From Nitratiruptor sp. (GTDB lineage: Bacteria > Campylobacterota > Campylobacteria > Campylobacterales > Nitratiruptoraceae), in contig WGBC01000109.1 of the NCBI GenBank assembly GCA_015494535.1, forward strand, positions 1-37,871: a stretch of DNA of 37,871 nt, given 5' to 3'. The translations under genes and the position numbers were made by a program. Each line of letters opens with the position of its first letter. The stretch's first letter is position 1. The notes beneath the pieces are model-generated. The model made no database searches, was not told the DNA's origin, and saw only the letters and a program-made list of their open reading frames with translations. Below, piece by piece: positions 8,389 to 17,645 of the stretch.

Positions 8389-9109
8389 GGCAATCCTTTT
8401 GCACTATTTCACATATCTTATCAAAAACTTCTTGCTCTTTGCTCAGCACGATGGTATTGCTGTCTTGGTAACAATAAAGCCCCTGGGCTTGGTGTAGCCC
8501 AGCCGCCACGTCATAATCACGGATCTCGCCTATAAAAATCACAAACTTCACATACCGTGCATACGCAAGAGAGAGTGCCACTGCGCCGGGGCTTCGAAAC
8601 TTTAGTCCAGCTTCTTTGAGATGCGCTACCACATCTGCATTTGCATAAGCTTTCTCAAAAATTCCCACCTTTGCGTGGTAGTTGACGCGTATATTTTTGA
8701 GTCTATCGTGAAAGAGAGAACCCTTTTTGTAAAAGCCATCCCATTTGACGAAAAAGTCGCCTGTCGCATAATTGACTACAAATGAAAAAAGCGTTTTTTC
8801 TCGCTCTTTGAGCGCAATAGAGGAGCCAAAATAGGGAAATGTGGAGAGTAGGTTGTCGCTCCCATCAATTGGATCTACGATAAGTACTCGCTCTCCCTCA
8901 CCTACCTCTCCGGCCTCTTCAGAGACGATTTTGCCATATTTCTGCAATTTTTCGATGAAGATATCCTCCGCGAAGAGATCGATCCTACTGGAAGGATCTC
9001 CCCCCGCACCTCGCCCATCGTATAGATAGAAGCTCTCATCCAACCCCTTGCGGATCTTTTCAAAAATCTGGCAAGAGGCCGCTTTGACATCTTTGAAAAG
9101 CTCTTCCAC
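8375..9109 (-). CDS. inositol monophosphatase-family sugar phosphatase (SuhB-like)
   Basis: This 244-aa protein belongs to the Mg2+- and Li+-sensitive phosphatase family that includes inositol monophosphatase, SuhB and CysQ. Metal-binding residues are recognisable: Glu64-Glu65 in SEE, Asp79 and Asp82 in DPIDGSDN (family DPIDGT), and Asp in RDYDVAAG near the C-terminus. The start is GTG at 9107-9109, four bases before the gltD stop region, with AGG of GATAGG as a weak ribosome site. Substrate is not readable. A CysQ-type PAP phosphatase or an inositol/nucleotide phosphatase are both possible. It is embedded in the gltB-gltD-accD run. Confidence 0.85.
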   Translation of the reverse strand: MEELFKDVKAASCQIFEKIRKGLDESFYLYDGRGAGGDPSSRIDLFAEDIFIEKLQKYGKIVSEEAGEVGEGERVLIVDPIDGSDNLLSTFPYFGSSIALKEREKTLFSFVVNYATGDFFVKWDGFYKKGSLFHDRLKNIRVNYHAKVGIFEKAYANADVVAHLKEAGLKFRSPGAVALSLAYARYVKFVIFIGEIRDYDVAAGLHQAQGLYCYQDSNTIVLSKEQEVFDKICEIVQKDCHGNQ

Positions 9110-9110
9110 T

Positions 9111-10490
9111 TTAGCCTATCAACTTCTTGATTATGGATTTCGCAGCTTCCCTGCCATCATAGGCAGCGGTAACGACCAAATGCGCACCACGATAGCAATC
9201 TCCACCTGCATAAACACCTGGTTTGGTGGTTTCGTATTCGCTATTTATCTTGATTGCTCCCCACTCATTAGTCTCGATACCATGCTTCGCCAAGAATTCC
9301 AACGGCGTATTCTCAAAACCCAAAGCAAAAATCACCACGTCGGCTTCGATGGTAAATTCACTGTTTTTGACAATTTCCAATTTTCTTTTGCCATCTTTTG
9401 TAGTAGTGGATATGGTCTTGACAAACTCCACGCCTATCACTTTACCCTCGTCGTCTGTGAGCACTTTTGTTGGAGCAGCGTTATAGACAAACTCCGCTCC
9501 CTCTTCTTGGGCGTTTTTCACCTCTTTGCGGCTTCCTGGCATACTTGCGGCATCCCTTCGATAGACGCATATCGCCTTTTTTGCCCCCTCTCTGATACTC
9601 GTTCGCACGCAGTCCATAGCCGTATCGCCGCCACCTATGACGACGACGTTTTTATCTTTTACCTCTTTTTCCTTGTCGTAGCTGTCACCAAAAATTTTAC
9701 GCTGAATGTTTGTGAGAAAATCCATCGCCATCATCGCACCCTTGGCGTTTTCGCCAGGGATACCCGCTTTTCTAGGTTTCGTCGCACCAATACCGATAAA
9801 TATAGCGTCGTAATTCTCCAAAAGCTCCTCAAACTCTAAGTTTTTTCCCACTTCCACATTGAGATTGAGCTTCATGCCAGCCTCAATAAGCCAATCGATC
9901 CTTCTTTGGATAACTCTTTTATCGAGCTTGAAATTTGGAATGCCGTAGGTTAACAATCCGCCCGCTCTATCGGCTCTCTCAAATACATGCGGCTCGATGC
10001 CGGCTCTAAGCAGGTAGGTTGCACAGCTAAGCCCTGCTGGCCCGCTACCGATGATGGCTACCTTTTTGTCAGTTTGTTTGCTGCTAAACTCTGGGCGCAT
10101 ACCCTTTTTGAAACCCTCTTCCGAGATGAATGTCTCAATAGCCCCGATGGTAATGGCACCATAGCCCTCATTGAGGGTACACGCCCCTTCACAGAGTCTA
10201 TCTTGCGGGCATACGCGACCCATAATCTCCGGAAAAGGCGAAGACTCGTTGGAAATCTTAAAAGCGAATTCAAGATCCTTCTCCGCTACGGTCTTTAGCC
10301 AATGCGGGATGAAATTGTGCAGCGGGCAAGCGTTGTGACAATAGGGATCCCCACACTGCACGCATCTATCGGCTTGCGTTGCCGCTTCGTTGGGATTGTA
10401 AACATCGTAAATTTCTTGAAAATCTTTAATCCGCTCGTTGACGGCTCTCTTTTTTGGTTCGATTCTTTCGTTAAAGATAAAATTTTGCAT
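9111..10490 (-). CDS. gltD: glutamate synthase small (NADPH) subunit
   Basis: GltD feeds electrons from NAD(P)H through FAD and two [4Fe-4S] clusters to GltB. The 459-aa sequence shows the Cys-rich N-terminal ferredoxin-like domain (Cys43, 46, 51, 55, then Cys94, 100, 104), the FAD dinucleotide fold GSGPAG at 148-153, the NADPH fold VIGGGDTAMDC near 290, and the C-terminal FAD motif GVYAGGDCYRGAHLVVTAAYDGREAA. It starts one base after the gltB stop, and the GAGGAAGGGGAA that encodes the last gltB codons doubles as its ribosome site, so expression is coupled to the large subunit. Confidence 0.97.
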   Translation of the reverse strand: MQNFIFNERIEPKKRAVNERIKDFQEIYDVYNPNEAATQADRCVQCGDPYCHNACPLHNFIPHWLKTVAEKDLEFAFKISNESSPFPEIMGRVCPQDRLCEGACTLNEGYGAITIGAIETFISEEGFKKGMRPEFSSKQTDKKVAIIGSGPAGLSCATYLLRAGIEPHVFERADRAGGLLTYGIPNFKLDKRVIQRRIDWLIEAGMKLNLNVEVGKNLEFEELLENYDAIFIGIGATKPRKAGIPGENAKGAMMAMDFLTNIQRKIFGDSYDKEKEVKDKNVVVIGGGDTAMDCVRTSIREGAKKAICVYRRDAASMPGSRKEVKNAQEEGAEFVYNAAPTKVLTDDEGKVIGVEFVKTISTTTKDGKRKLEIVKNSEFTIEADVVIFALGFENTPLEFLAKHGIETNEWGAIKINSEYETTKPGVYAGGDCYRGAHLVVTAAYDGREAAKSIIKKLIG

Positions 10491-10491
10491 A

Positions 10492-13400
10492 TTATTCCCC
10501 TTCCTCTAGGTTCAAAGGAACTTTTCTGAGCTCTTTCGGGCGTACCATCCAAAAATTCCTAATCTCCATTCTAAAATCGTCCAAGATATCTTTTGCTTTT
10601 TGACTGCCTGTTTCGTCGTAGTAGGTTTGCAGCAGTTTTTTAAGATAGTGGCGGGCTTCGTCAAACTCGTCAATATCGATTCGTCTAGCTTCAATCAACT
10701 CTTGGTTGATCTTTTCTATAAACGTATGATCTTCATCATAGACAAATGCAAGCCCTCCGGTCATACCTGCACCGAAGTTGATACCCGTTTTGCCGAGAAT
10801 GACAACGATTCCACCTGTCATATACTCACAGGCATGATCGCCCGTACCCTCTACCACAGCCAAGGCACCGGAGTTTCGCACCGCAAATCGCTCTCCCACC
10901 TCACCTGCAACAAAGAGCGTACCGCCAGTGGCACCATACAGACATGTGTTACCTGCGAGGCTAAAGCGCTGTTGTGGATACTTGGAGGTAATGACGATTT
11001 TTCCTCCATGCATACCCTTGCCCACATAGTCGTTGCCTGCACCTTTGACGTTGATTGTCACGCCATTGATGAGAAACGCTCCCAAGCTTTGCCCAGCAAT
11101 CCCCTCTAGATTGATGGTGATGCTACCATCTTTAAGTCCCGCATCGCCATAATACTTGGCTATTTCGCCGCTGATACGCGCTCCGAAGCTTCTGTTGACG
11201 TTTGTGATCCTTTTGTTGACGATCACACTCTGTCCCGGATTTTCGATGGCTGGGTAGATCTCTTTGAGTATCTCTTTTTCGAATTCGTTGCTATCGAATG
11301 GCTCGTTGGAAGGCACTTGGCAGGTATCTACGCCATCAAGACGCATCAATACCGAGCTAAAATCGAACTTCTTGGCTAGTTCATGATCGATTACTTTGAG
11401 CAGATCTGTACGTCCAATAATATCTTGCAAACTCGTAAATCCAAGTTGGGCCAAGATCTTTCTTACATCCTCCGCTATGAGAGTGAAGTAGTTGATGAGC
11501 CTATCTACCGTTCCCACATAGTGCTCACGCAAAAACTCGTTTTGTGTCGCGATACCTACGGTACATCTATTGAGGTGACAAACCCTCAAAATCTTACATC
11601 CAATGATGGTAAGTACTCCCGTTCCAAAAGCGTAGCTCTCGGCTCCCATGATGGCGGCTTTGACAATATCGAGCCCAGTTTTGAGCCCACCATCTGTTTG
11701 TAATTCCACAAACTCTCGCAAATGGTTGGCTTTGAGAGCGTTATGGGCTTCTGTGAGTCCTAGCTCCCAAGGGTTGCCTGCAAATTTGATGGAAGTAAGT
11801 GGCGCGGCACCCGTTCCCCCATCGCCACCAGAGATGATAATCTTATCGGCATATGCTTTGGCAACGCCTGTGGCAATTGTCCCTACTCCTGCAGTGGATA
11901 CCAGCTTCACTGCCACTTTCGCATCTGGGTTGACCTGCTTGAGATCGAAAATGAGCTGTGCGAGATCTTCAATGGAGTAGATATCGTGGTGCGGCGGTGG
12001 AGAGATGAGGGTCACTCCCGGCATTGTGTGGCGCAGTTTCGCGATGAGTGCTGTTACTTTGTGGCCTGGTAGCTGTCCACCCTCTCCAGGCTTCGCGCCT
12101 TGTGCGATCTTTATCTGGATCTCCTCTGCACTTCTAAGATACGCAGGCGTTACGCCAAAGCGCCCACTTGCAACCTGTTTGATCTTGGAGTTTTTAATTG
12201 TGCCAAAGCGGCTCTCGTCTTCGCCACCCTCTCCTGAGTTGCTCTTGGCTCCTATTGTATTCATAGCCTCCGCGATACACTCATGCGCCTCTGGACTGAT
12301 AGATCCCAAGCTCATCGCGGCGCTATCGAAGCGTTTGAAGATATTTTCTATAGGTTCCACCTCATCCAAAGCTATTGGCTTGTTTGGAGAGTTGAACTCG
12401 AAGAAATCGCGGATGAAGCGAAGTCCTCGTTTATCTATCATGTTTTTGAGATCTTCGTAATCTTCCCATCTACCTGTTATGGAGACCTCATGGATCTTGT
12501 TGACCACATTCGGGTTGAAATCATGATATTCACTGCCATCGATATATTTGTAGTATCCTCCAAGTTCAAGTGGAAAGATTCTCTTTTCTATATCGATTTC
12601 ATATGCGTTTTGATGATATTTTTCAAGCCTTTTTTCTATATCTTCATAGGTGAGCCCCGGCACTAAAGCCGCACTACCATGAAAACACTCATCTACCATC
12701 TCTTCGCTAAGCCCCAACACATCAAATAGGGCTGAGTTTCTATATGAAGCGATAGTGGAAATCCCCATCTTGGACATAATTTTCAAAAAACCGCCATTGA
12801 GTGCGTTAACCACGTTTTTGAACCTGTTTTTGAGTTCAAACGCGCTCAAATCTTGCTTATGAAGCTTCTCGTACACGGTCGCAAAAAGTAGGTATGGATA
12901 GACCGCACTCGCCCCATAGGCCACCATGACAGCCGCGCTGTGAGAATCGTGCACTTCACCTGTCACCGCAACGATGGATACAAGATGGCGAACGCCTGCT
13001 TCGAGAAGTTTCTTGTTGAGCCTTCCTACCACCATCGCCATTGGAATGATCTTTTTGTGCGGGCTAAGCTCTCTGTCATCCAGCACTATGATACGCACGC
13101 CATCATCTTTAACTGCGGCAATAATCTCATCAGTCAGTTTTTCCAAAGAGGCTTTGAGATCCTTCTCAAAAGCTGTAGAGAATGTACGGTTTTTGAAGCA
13201 CTCTTTGTAACGAGGATGTTTCGGATCGCCATAGCTTAGCAGTACATCCATTTTTTCTTTGATTAAAATTGGAGAAACCGCTTTAAGGCGAATTGCATGG
13301 TCGGGATCTTCGTCTAAAATATTGTGAATCTCGCCAAAGCCGGTGTTGAGACTCATAACAATCTTTTCTCTGATTGGATCGATTGGCGGGTTGGTCACTT

Positions 13401-14916
13401 GGGCGAATTTTTGCTTGAAAAAGTCTGTAAAATTGCGCTGTTTGTCGCTAAATGCCGCCATTGGCGTATCGTCTCCCATACTTCCTACAGCCTCTTTGCC
13501 CTCTTTGATCATTGGCTCGATAACCTGTTCCACTAATTCATGGGTGATATGGAAATAGCGCTGCTTATGCACCACATCTTCTATTTTGTACTCTTCCAAA
13601 TTGCTAAACGGGCTCTCGATGTGCTCTTGAAGATAGACCATGTTTTCATTGAGCCACTCGCTGTATGGATTGGAGTTTTTGAGATAATCGTTGATATCTT
13701 CATTTTTGAGAATCACGCCATATTTGAGATCGAGGGCTATCATCTCGCCACTTTGCAGCCTTCCTCGCTCCAAAATATTCTCTTCTGGCACTTGCAAAAT
13801 CCCGTATTCGCTGGCTATGATAAGTCTTCTATCTTTCGTGATGATATATTTTGCTGGGCGAAGGCCGTTACGATCGAGTACGCACCCAATATAGCGTCCA
13901 TCTGTTAGACTCACGGCAGCCGGTCCATCCCACGCCTCGAAGCAAGTACTCGTATACTCATAGTAGGCACGAAGCTCGGCATCCATATGAGGGGCGTTTT
14001 GCCAAGGAGCGGGGATGAGGGCACGCGCGGCTTTGAAAAACTCAACCCCATTGACTATCAAAAATTCAAAAAAGTTATCCAAACTCTTACTATCACTGGC
14101 TTCTGGCTCAAGAGGCGGTAAAATACGATCCAACTCTTCTGGTGAAAAAACTTCGCTCTTCAATGATTCGCATTTTGCTAGCACGTTGTATCTATTGGCT
14201 GTGATGGAGTTGATCTCTCCATTGTGCGCAATCATCCTAAATGGCTGTGCAAGTTTCCATTTTGGCAAGGTGTTGGTGGAGAATCGCTGGTGAAAGAGAG
14301 CGAAACTCGCCTCAAAATCCTCATCTTGCAAATCTGGATAGAACATCTTGATGTAGGTGGGCATGATCAGCCCTTTGTAGGCGATCATTTTGTTCGAAAA
14401 TGTGGGGATGTAGAAATCTTCATCATCGATGAGAGCCTTTTCTATCTCCCTTCTTGTCAGATACAAAAGCGCCTCGAATCTCTTGGTGGCTATCAAGGAG
14501 TTTGGTGCTACGAATACCTGCACGATGTTTGGCAGCGTCTCTTTGGCAAGCTCACCCAACGCTTCAGTATTGATAGGTACGTGTCGAACATGCAAAACTT
14601 TCAAATCGTTCTTGGCGCAATATTCTTTGACCACTTGCAAATTATCTTCATTTTTATAAAAAACCACTGCCACCGCGTAGGTGCTTGGTAGCACGAAGTC
14701 CTCTTGGACAGAGATTTTTTTGAAAAACCTGTGCGGCATGGAAAACAGAAGCCCGCTTCCATCACCACTCTTGCCGTCTGCGGCGATAGCGCCTCTGTGC
14801 ATCATTCTCTCGAGCGACTTGATCGCGTCGTCTACATTTTGATGGGATGGCTTGTTGTCGATGCTAGCCAATAGACCAAAACCGCAGTTGTCTTTGTAGC
14901 TTGTAAGAATATCCAT
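10492..14916 (-). CDS. gltB: glutamate synthase large subunit
   Basis: GltB turns glutamine and 2-oxoglutarate into two glutamates, the main ammonia-assimilation route together with glutamine synthetase. The domain order is complete: class II glutaminase at the N-terminus (CGFGLLASI, HRGAIAADGKSGDGSG), central domain, FMN-binding barrel (GEGGEDESRFG, KPGEGGQLPGHKV, SGGDGGTGAAPLTS), the [3Fe-4S] motif CKILRVCHLNRC, and the C-terminal GxGxG beta-helix. I chose ATG at 14914-14916 (1474 aa) because AAAGGG precedes it by about five bases. A TTG 11 codons further out (14949) has no ribosome site. With this start the nucleophilic Cys is residue 11, so a ten-residue propeptide would be removed. Confidence 0.97.
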   Translation of the reverse strand: MDILTSYKDNCGFGLLASIDNKPSHQNVDDAIKSLERMMHRGAIAADGKSGDGSGLLFSMPHRFFKKISVQEDFVLPSTYAVAVVFYKNEDNLQVVKEYCAKNDLKVLHVRHVPINTEALGELAKETLPNIVQVFVAPNSLIATKRFEALLYLTRREIEKALIDDEDFYIPTFSNKMIAYKGLIMPTYIKMFYPDLQDEDFEASFALFHQRFSTNTLPKWKLAQPFRMIAHNGEINSITANRYNVLAKCESLKSEVFSPEELDRILPPLEPEASDSKSLDNFFEFLIVNGVEFFKAARALIPAPWQNAPHMDAELRAYYEYTSTCFEAWDGPAAVSLTDGRYIGCVLDRNGLRPAKYIITKDRRLIIASEYGILQVPEENILERGRLQSGEMIALDLKYGVILKNEDINDYLKNSNPYSEWLNENMVYLQEHIESPFSNLEEYKIEDVVHKQRYFHITHELVEQVIEPMIKEGKEAVGSMGDDTPMAAFSDKQRNFTDFFKQKFAQVTNPPIDPIREKIVMSLNTGFGEIHNILDEDPDHAIRLKAVSPILIKEKMDVLLSYGDPKHPRYKECFKNRTFSTAFEKDLKASLEKLTDEIIAAVKDDGVRIIVLDDRELSPHKKIIPMAMVVGRLNKKLLEAGVRHLVSIVAVTGEVHDSHSAAVMVAYGASAVYPYLLFATVYEKLHKQDLSAFELKNRFKNVVNALNGGFLKIMSKMGISTIASYRNSALFDVLGLSEEMVDECFHGSAALVPGLTYEDIEKRLEKYHQNAYEIDIEKRIFPLELGGYYKYIDGSEYHDFNPNVVNKIHEVSITGRWEDYEDLKNMIDKRGLRFIRDFFEFNSPNKPIALDEVEPIENIFKRFDSAAMSLGSISPEAHECIAEAMNTIGAKSNSGEGGEDESRFGTIKNSKIKQVASGRFGVTPAYLRSAEEIQIKIAQGAKPGEGGQLPGHKVTALIAKLRHTMPGVTLISPPPHHDIYSIEDLAQLIFDLKQVNPDAKVAVKLVSTAGVGTIATGVAKAYADKIIISGGDGGTGAAPLTSIKFAGNPWELGLTEAHNALKANHLREFVELQTDGGLKTGLDIVKAAIMGAESYAFGTGVLTIIGCKILRVCHLNRCTVGIATQNEFLREHYVGTVDRLINYFTLIAEDVRKILAQLGFTSLQDIIGRTDLLKVIDHELAKKFDFSSVLMRLDGVDTCQVPSNEPFDSNEFEKEILKEIYPAIENPGQSVIVNKRITNVNRSFGARISGEIAKYYGDAGLKDGSITINLEGIAGQSLGAFLINGVTINVKGAGNDYVGKGMHGGKIVITSKYPQQRFSLAGNTCLYGATGGTLFVAGEVGERFAVRNSGALAVVEGTGDHACEYMTGGIVVILGKTGINFGAGMTGGLAFVYDEDHTFIEKINQELIEARRIDIDEFDEARHYLKKLLQTYYDETGSQKAKDILDDFRMEIRNFWMVRPKELRKVPLNLEEGE

Positions 14917-14985
14917 ATCAACCCTTTCGGTTTCAAGTGTTTTAAACAAACTTTAAACCTATTTTTTGTATATAAAAGTTTTTTT

Positions 14986-14991
14986 ATTATA
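14986..14991 (-). promoter_or_regulatory. -10 box of gltBD
   Basis: Minus-strand TATAAT (AGTATAATAAA) lies about 70 bases before the chosen gltB ATG, in the 159-base interval shared with divergent recO. No sigma-54 GG-N10-GC element was seen, so nitrogen control of that type is not supported. The leader between the -10 box and gltB is A-rich. On the recO side there is only a weak TAGAAT at 15005-15010. Confidence 0.45.
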
Positions 14992-15075
14992 CTTTGATAT
15001 TCGTTAGAATCGACTTAAAAGTATTGCCAAGGGCTATTTTGCAATATTTTTGAGAAGTTTCGTACAAAGAGGATT

Positions 15076-15687
15076 ATGCAAGGCTACATACTCAATATCA
15101 CCAAAGCTAAAAATGAAGACCTCATCGTCACCATCTTGACACAAAAGAGGATCTATACACTATATCGCTTCTTTGGCGCAAGGCACTCCACCATCAACCT
15201 CGGATACAAGATAGATTTCGAGATAGAGTACCAACTGGGCTATCTGCCAAAACTGCGCAATATCACGCATTTTGGATACTCGTGGCTCAAGGAGATGCAA
15301 AAAAACCTTACCTGGCAGCAGTTCATCAAACTCTACTACAACCATCTCAAAGACTTGGAAGAGGTGGAGAGTTTCTACATGGAACTTCTGGATAAAATCG
15401 CCAAGAAACTTACTAAGCAAAATCCTTACAGAGCCATTATTGAGGGCTATGTGGAGTTGCTAGAACACGAAGGAAGACTGCATACAGAGCCATACTGCTT
15501 CGTTTGTGAGACGCATGTGGAAGATCCAGCTCTTGCTCGAGCTTTCCTACCGGCACACACCGTATGCATAGGGCAAGAGAGCTTTTCAAAATCTAAACTT
15601 TCCTATCTCTACAGTTACAAAGATGCGCAATTTTTCGATGACGAGGAAATCCAAAGGCTCTGGCAGATTCTCCTGCAAGGCCTCTAA
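15076..15687 (+). CDS. recO: recombination mediator RecO (short Campylobacterota type)
   Basis: RecO helps load RecA on single-stranded DNA coated by SSB in the RecFOR pathway. The N-terminus (MQGYILNITKAKNEDLIVTILT, then YRFFGARHSTINLGYKIDFEIEY) is the OB-fold of the short epsilon-type RecO. A helical domain follows, then a CFVC pair near residue 152 that recalls the zinc-binding part of longer RecO proteins, although only one pair is seen. At 203 aa it is shorter than E. coli RecO (242). It is the only gene on the plus strand between two long minus-strand runs. AAAGAGG lies before the ATG. Its stop shares CTAA with the convergent acidic gene. Confidence 0.8.
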   Translation: MQGYILNITKAKNEDLIVTILTQKRIYTLYRFFGARHSTINLGYKIDFEIEYQLGYLPKLRNITHFGYSWLKEMQKNLTWQQFIKLYYNHLKDLEEVESFYMELLDKIAKKLTKQNPYRAIIEGYVELLEHEGRLHTEPYCFVCETHVEDPALARAFLPAHTVCIGQESFSKSKLSYLYSYKDAQFFDDEEIQRLWQILLQGL

Positions 15688-16370
15688 TTCTCCTCAAAAT
15701 CGTCCACGTTCATATCTGCATCCACGAGGCTTCTGCCACCAAAATCCACTTTCTGAAGCACCATGATATCGGCAATCGGATCTTTTTTGACTATGTAGAG
15801 CTGGCCAAAGACCTGCTGTGGGTGGAAATTGAACTCTGAAAGTTCGATGGAGGCATCTTCATAGGCAATGGTTCGAGGCAAAAGCGTATCGCAAATAAGA
15901 TCCAGATATCCTTCGCGCAAGATATCGTACTGATCGAACAGAATGGAGCAATCCACATATCCCATCTTTATCTTACGCCCATCGATATTTTCGGCATCCA
16001 CGTCAAACTCCCAAACCCCATCCCCTTCATAGGATCTGATATAAAAGACCTCCCCTTCCTCGCACTCTTGTATAGAGGATAGGAGCTGAAGGATATCGCT
16101 GTTTTGCAGCTGTAGCTCGTCACTGTAGTATTTTTGATCCCCTACGGCCACGCTGCACTCATCCGCATCGACGCCCTCAATCTCCACAGGTGGCTCAAAG
16201 GCATCCACCTCTCCGCTCTCTACAAAATCGTTGACCAGTTCAAAAAGCTCACGCACATCCTCTTTGGAGTCCAGATCCACTTCGGTAATATCGAGCCCCT
16301 CTATCTCCATTCTACTTACATTGTAGATTTTTATAACTTTCGCCACACCTCTTACGGTGATATCGCCCAT
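15684..16370 (-). CDS. acidic protein of unknown function
   Basis: I do not recognise a family. About a quarter of the 228 residues are Asp or Glu, so the predicted pI is very low. No signal peptide or membrane helix is visible, which suggests a soluble cytoplasmic protein. There are five Cys without a CxxC pattern. A mixed alpha/beta core (ITVRGVAKVIKIYNVSRMEIEGLDI, then FYIRSYEGDGVWEFDVD and QVFGQLYIVKKDPIADIMVLQKV) looks folded rather than disordered. It follows FlhX by 11 bases and has an unusually strong ribosome site, AAAGGGGGG four bases before ATG. Position suggests a flagellum-linked or regulatory partner, but nothing in the protein itself proves that. Confidence 0.7.
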   Translation of the reverse strand: MGDITVRGVAKVIKIYNVSRMEIEGLDITEVDLDSKEDVRELFELVNDFVESGEVDAFEPPVEIEGVDADECSVAVGDQKYYSDELQLQNSDILQLLSSIQECEEGEVFYIRSYEGDGVWEFDVDAENIDGRKIKMGYVDCSILFDQYDILREGYLDLICDTLLPRTIAYEDASIELSEFNFHPQQVFGQLYIVKKDPIADIMVLQKVDFGGRSLVDADMNVDDFEEN

Positions 16371-16381
16371 TTATCCCCCCT

Positions 16382-16624
16382 TTATTGCTTTTTTATATTG
16401 TATAGAAATTCCAACACTTTGACAACATGCTCATAGAGCTCTTCCGGGATATTCTCGTATAACTCCACACCAAAAAGGCGCTCCACTAGCTCCTCGTCCT
16501 CTTTGATGGGAATATCGTGCTCTTTGGCTACTTCGATGATTTTTTGTGCGATATAGCCCCTGCCTTTGCCAACGACTCTGCATTTGCGCTCCCTTTTTAG
16601 AGCGACCGCCTTTTTGTCCCTCAT
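16382..16624 (-). CDS. FlhB C-terminal-like protein (FlhX / FhlB)
   Basis: The 80 residues correspond to the cytoplasmic C-terminal domain of FlhB, the switch that changes flagellar export from rod/hook to filament substrates. Matching stretches are KKAVALKRE, VVGKGRGYIAQKIIEVAKEHDIPI, ELVERLFGVELYENIPEELYEHVVKVLEFLY. The NPTH autocleavage motif and all membrane helices are absent, so it corresponds to the downstream part of a cleaved FlhB. In Campylobacter and Helicobacter, FlhX of this type can stand in for the cleaved FlhB fragment. Its ATG overlaps the stop of the FliK-like gene by four bases, so the two are probably made together. Confidence 0.85.
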   Translation of the reverse strand: MRDKKAVALKRERKCRVVGKGRGYIAQKIIEVAKEHDIPIKEDEELVERLFGVELYENIPEELYEHVVKVLEFLYNIKKQ

Positions 16625-17622
16625 ATCTTCCTATCCACAAAACTCTCTTCCATAAAAAAGCTACTATCAAGCCTCTCTTTGTAAAAATCGTCCACCACGA
16701 TATCCACATAGATCCCACTACCGATGAAGCTGCTTTTGAGCGCTCCGATATTGGTAGCAATCCTCTCCTTGAACGCCTCGTCCTGTGCACCAAAAACTAT
16801 CTGCAAATATTTTCTTCGTAAAAGCAGCGTCACTCGCACTTCATCACTATCCACAAAGCGCAAATAAAGCCTGCACATGTAGATATCGTAGCGACGAAGA
16901 TGCTTGATAACTATTTCGCTATCCTCCACCGCCTCCCACAATACCGGCACGAAATATATCACCGCGCCGCCAAGTTGCGAGAGCAAAAGGTAATTTTGCA
17001 AAAGCTCCTGCATCTGTTGAAGCTGCACACTAAGCCTTCTATGCTTTTGCTGTATATCCTCCAAGCTATCTATCAATTTTTTCATTTTTTGCACAAAACT
17101 TCTGCCCAAAAGCTCATGGAACTCTTTCGCTTCGAGCCTTTTTGGAAAAAACTCCTCCAATCTCTTCGCGATTTCGGGAGCCTCTTGAGTAACTTGTTGG
17201 AGAGTCTCTTTGATTTTGTAGGAGGCTTTGAACAGTTTTGCATAGATATCATGGAGCAATATCGCATCGATTTGACGCTTGAGCCTGTGGTTGTTCGAAA
17301 CGCTTAGCAGTGTCTCAATCTCTATCGAGAGGGGATCCAGCTTCGTTAAAAAAGAGAAATCTTCTGCATCTTTTATGACGCTTAGGCGCACAGAGCCATT
17401 TTCGTCCCTCTCTTGCACCTGCAAAAACAGTCTCTCACCCTTTTGCAGGGCCACTTCGCTTCTTAGTTCCCACACTTTTCCCAACATCCTAATTTGTGCC
17501 TTGCCTTCAGGCAGCAACCCCACCACTTGAGCTTGCAAGATCTGGTTGGTGCGAAGCTTTGGCAGCCGCGGGGCTGCAATATCGATATATCCAATAGCAT
17601 CGGCAATGGGTTTTACTAACAT
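16621..17622 (-). CDS. FliK-like flagellar hook-length control domain protein
   Basis: This 333-aa protein has an N-terminal beta-rich part (about 20-110), a helical middle with a coiled-coil-like stretch at about 170-215 (QKMKKLIDSLEDIQQKHRRL, QLQQMQELLQNYL), and a C-terminal domain that looks like FliK: GAVIYFVPVLWE, then strands MCRLYLRFVDSDEVRVTLLLRRKYLQIVFGAQ, ERIATNIGALKSSFIGSGIYVDIVV. The FliK C-terminal domain contacts FlhB to end hook export, and pairing with FlhX downstream supports the call. It is not the main, longer FliK expected elsewhere. The ribosome site is weak, and TATAAT overlaps the start codon, so the true start or a leaderless-like message is uncertain. Confidence 0.65.
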   Translation of the reverse strand: MLVKPIADAIGYIDIAAPRLPKLRTNQILQAQVVGLLPEGKAQIRMLGKVWELRSEVALQKGERLFLQVQERDENGSVRLSVIKDAEDFSFLTKLDPLSIEIETLLSVSNNHRLKRQIDAILLHDIYAKLFKASYKIKETLQQVTQEAPEIAKRLEEFFPKRLEAKEFHELLGRSFVQKMKKLIDSLEDIQQKHRRLSVQLQQMQELLQNYLLLSQLGGAVIYFVPVLWEAVEDSEIVIKHLRRYDIYMCRLYLRFVDSDEVRVTLLLRRKYLQIVFGAQDEAFKERIATNIGALKSSFIGSGIYVDIVVDDFYKERLDSSFFMEESFVDRKI

Positions 17623-17645
17623 TATAAGATTATCGGAAAGAGTAG

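Noticed and set aside
9048-9839. 263-codon plus-strand frame across the phosphatase gene start and gltD
   Set aside because: It lies antisense to two firmly identified genes, spans their junction and has no family features.
14970-14991. Imperfect GTATA/TATAC repeat around the gltB -10 box as an operator
   Set aside because: It is nearly pure A/T with a bulge, so chance pairing in an AT-rich promoter is the simpler reading.
15022-15046. TATTGC/GCAATA repeat followed by TTTTTG before recO as an attenuator
   Set aside because: The stem has only six AT-rich pairs and a 13-base loop, too weak to support a terminator.
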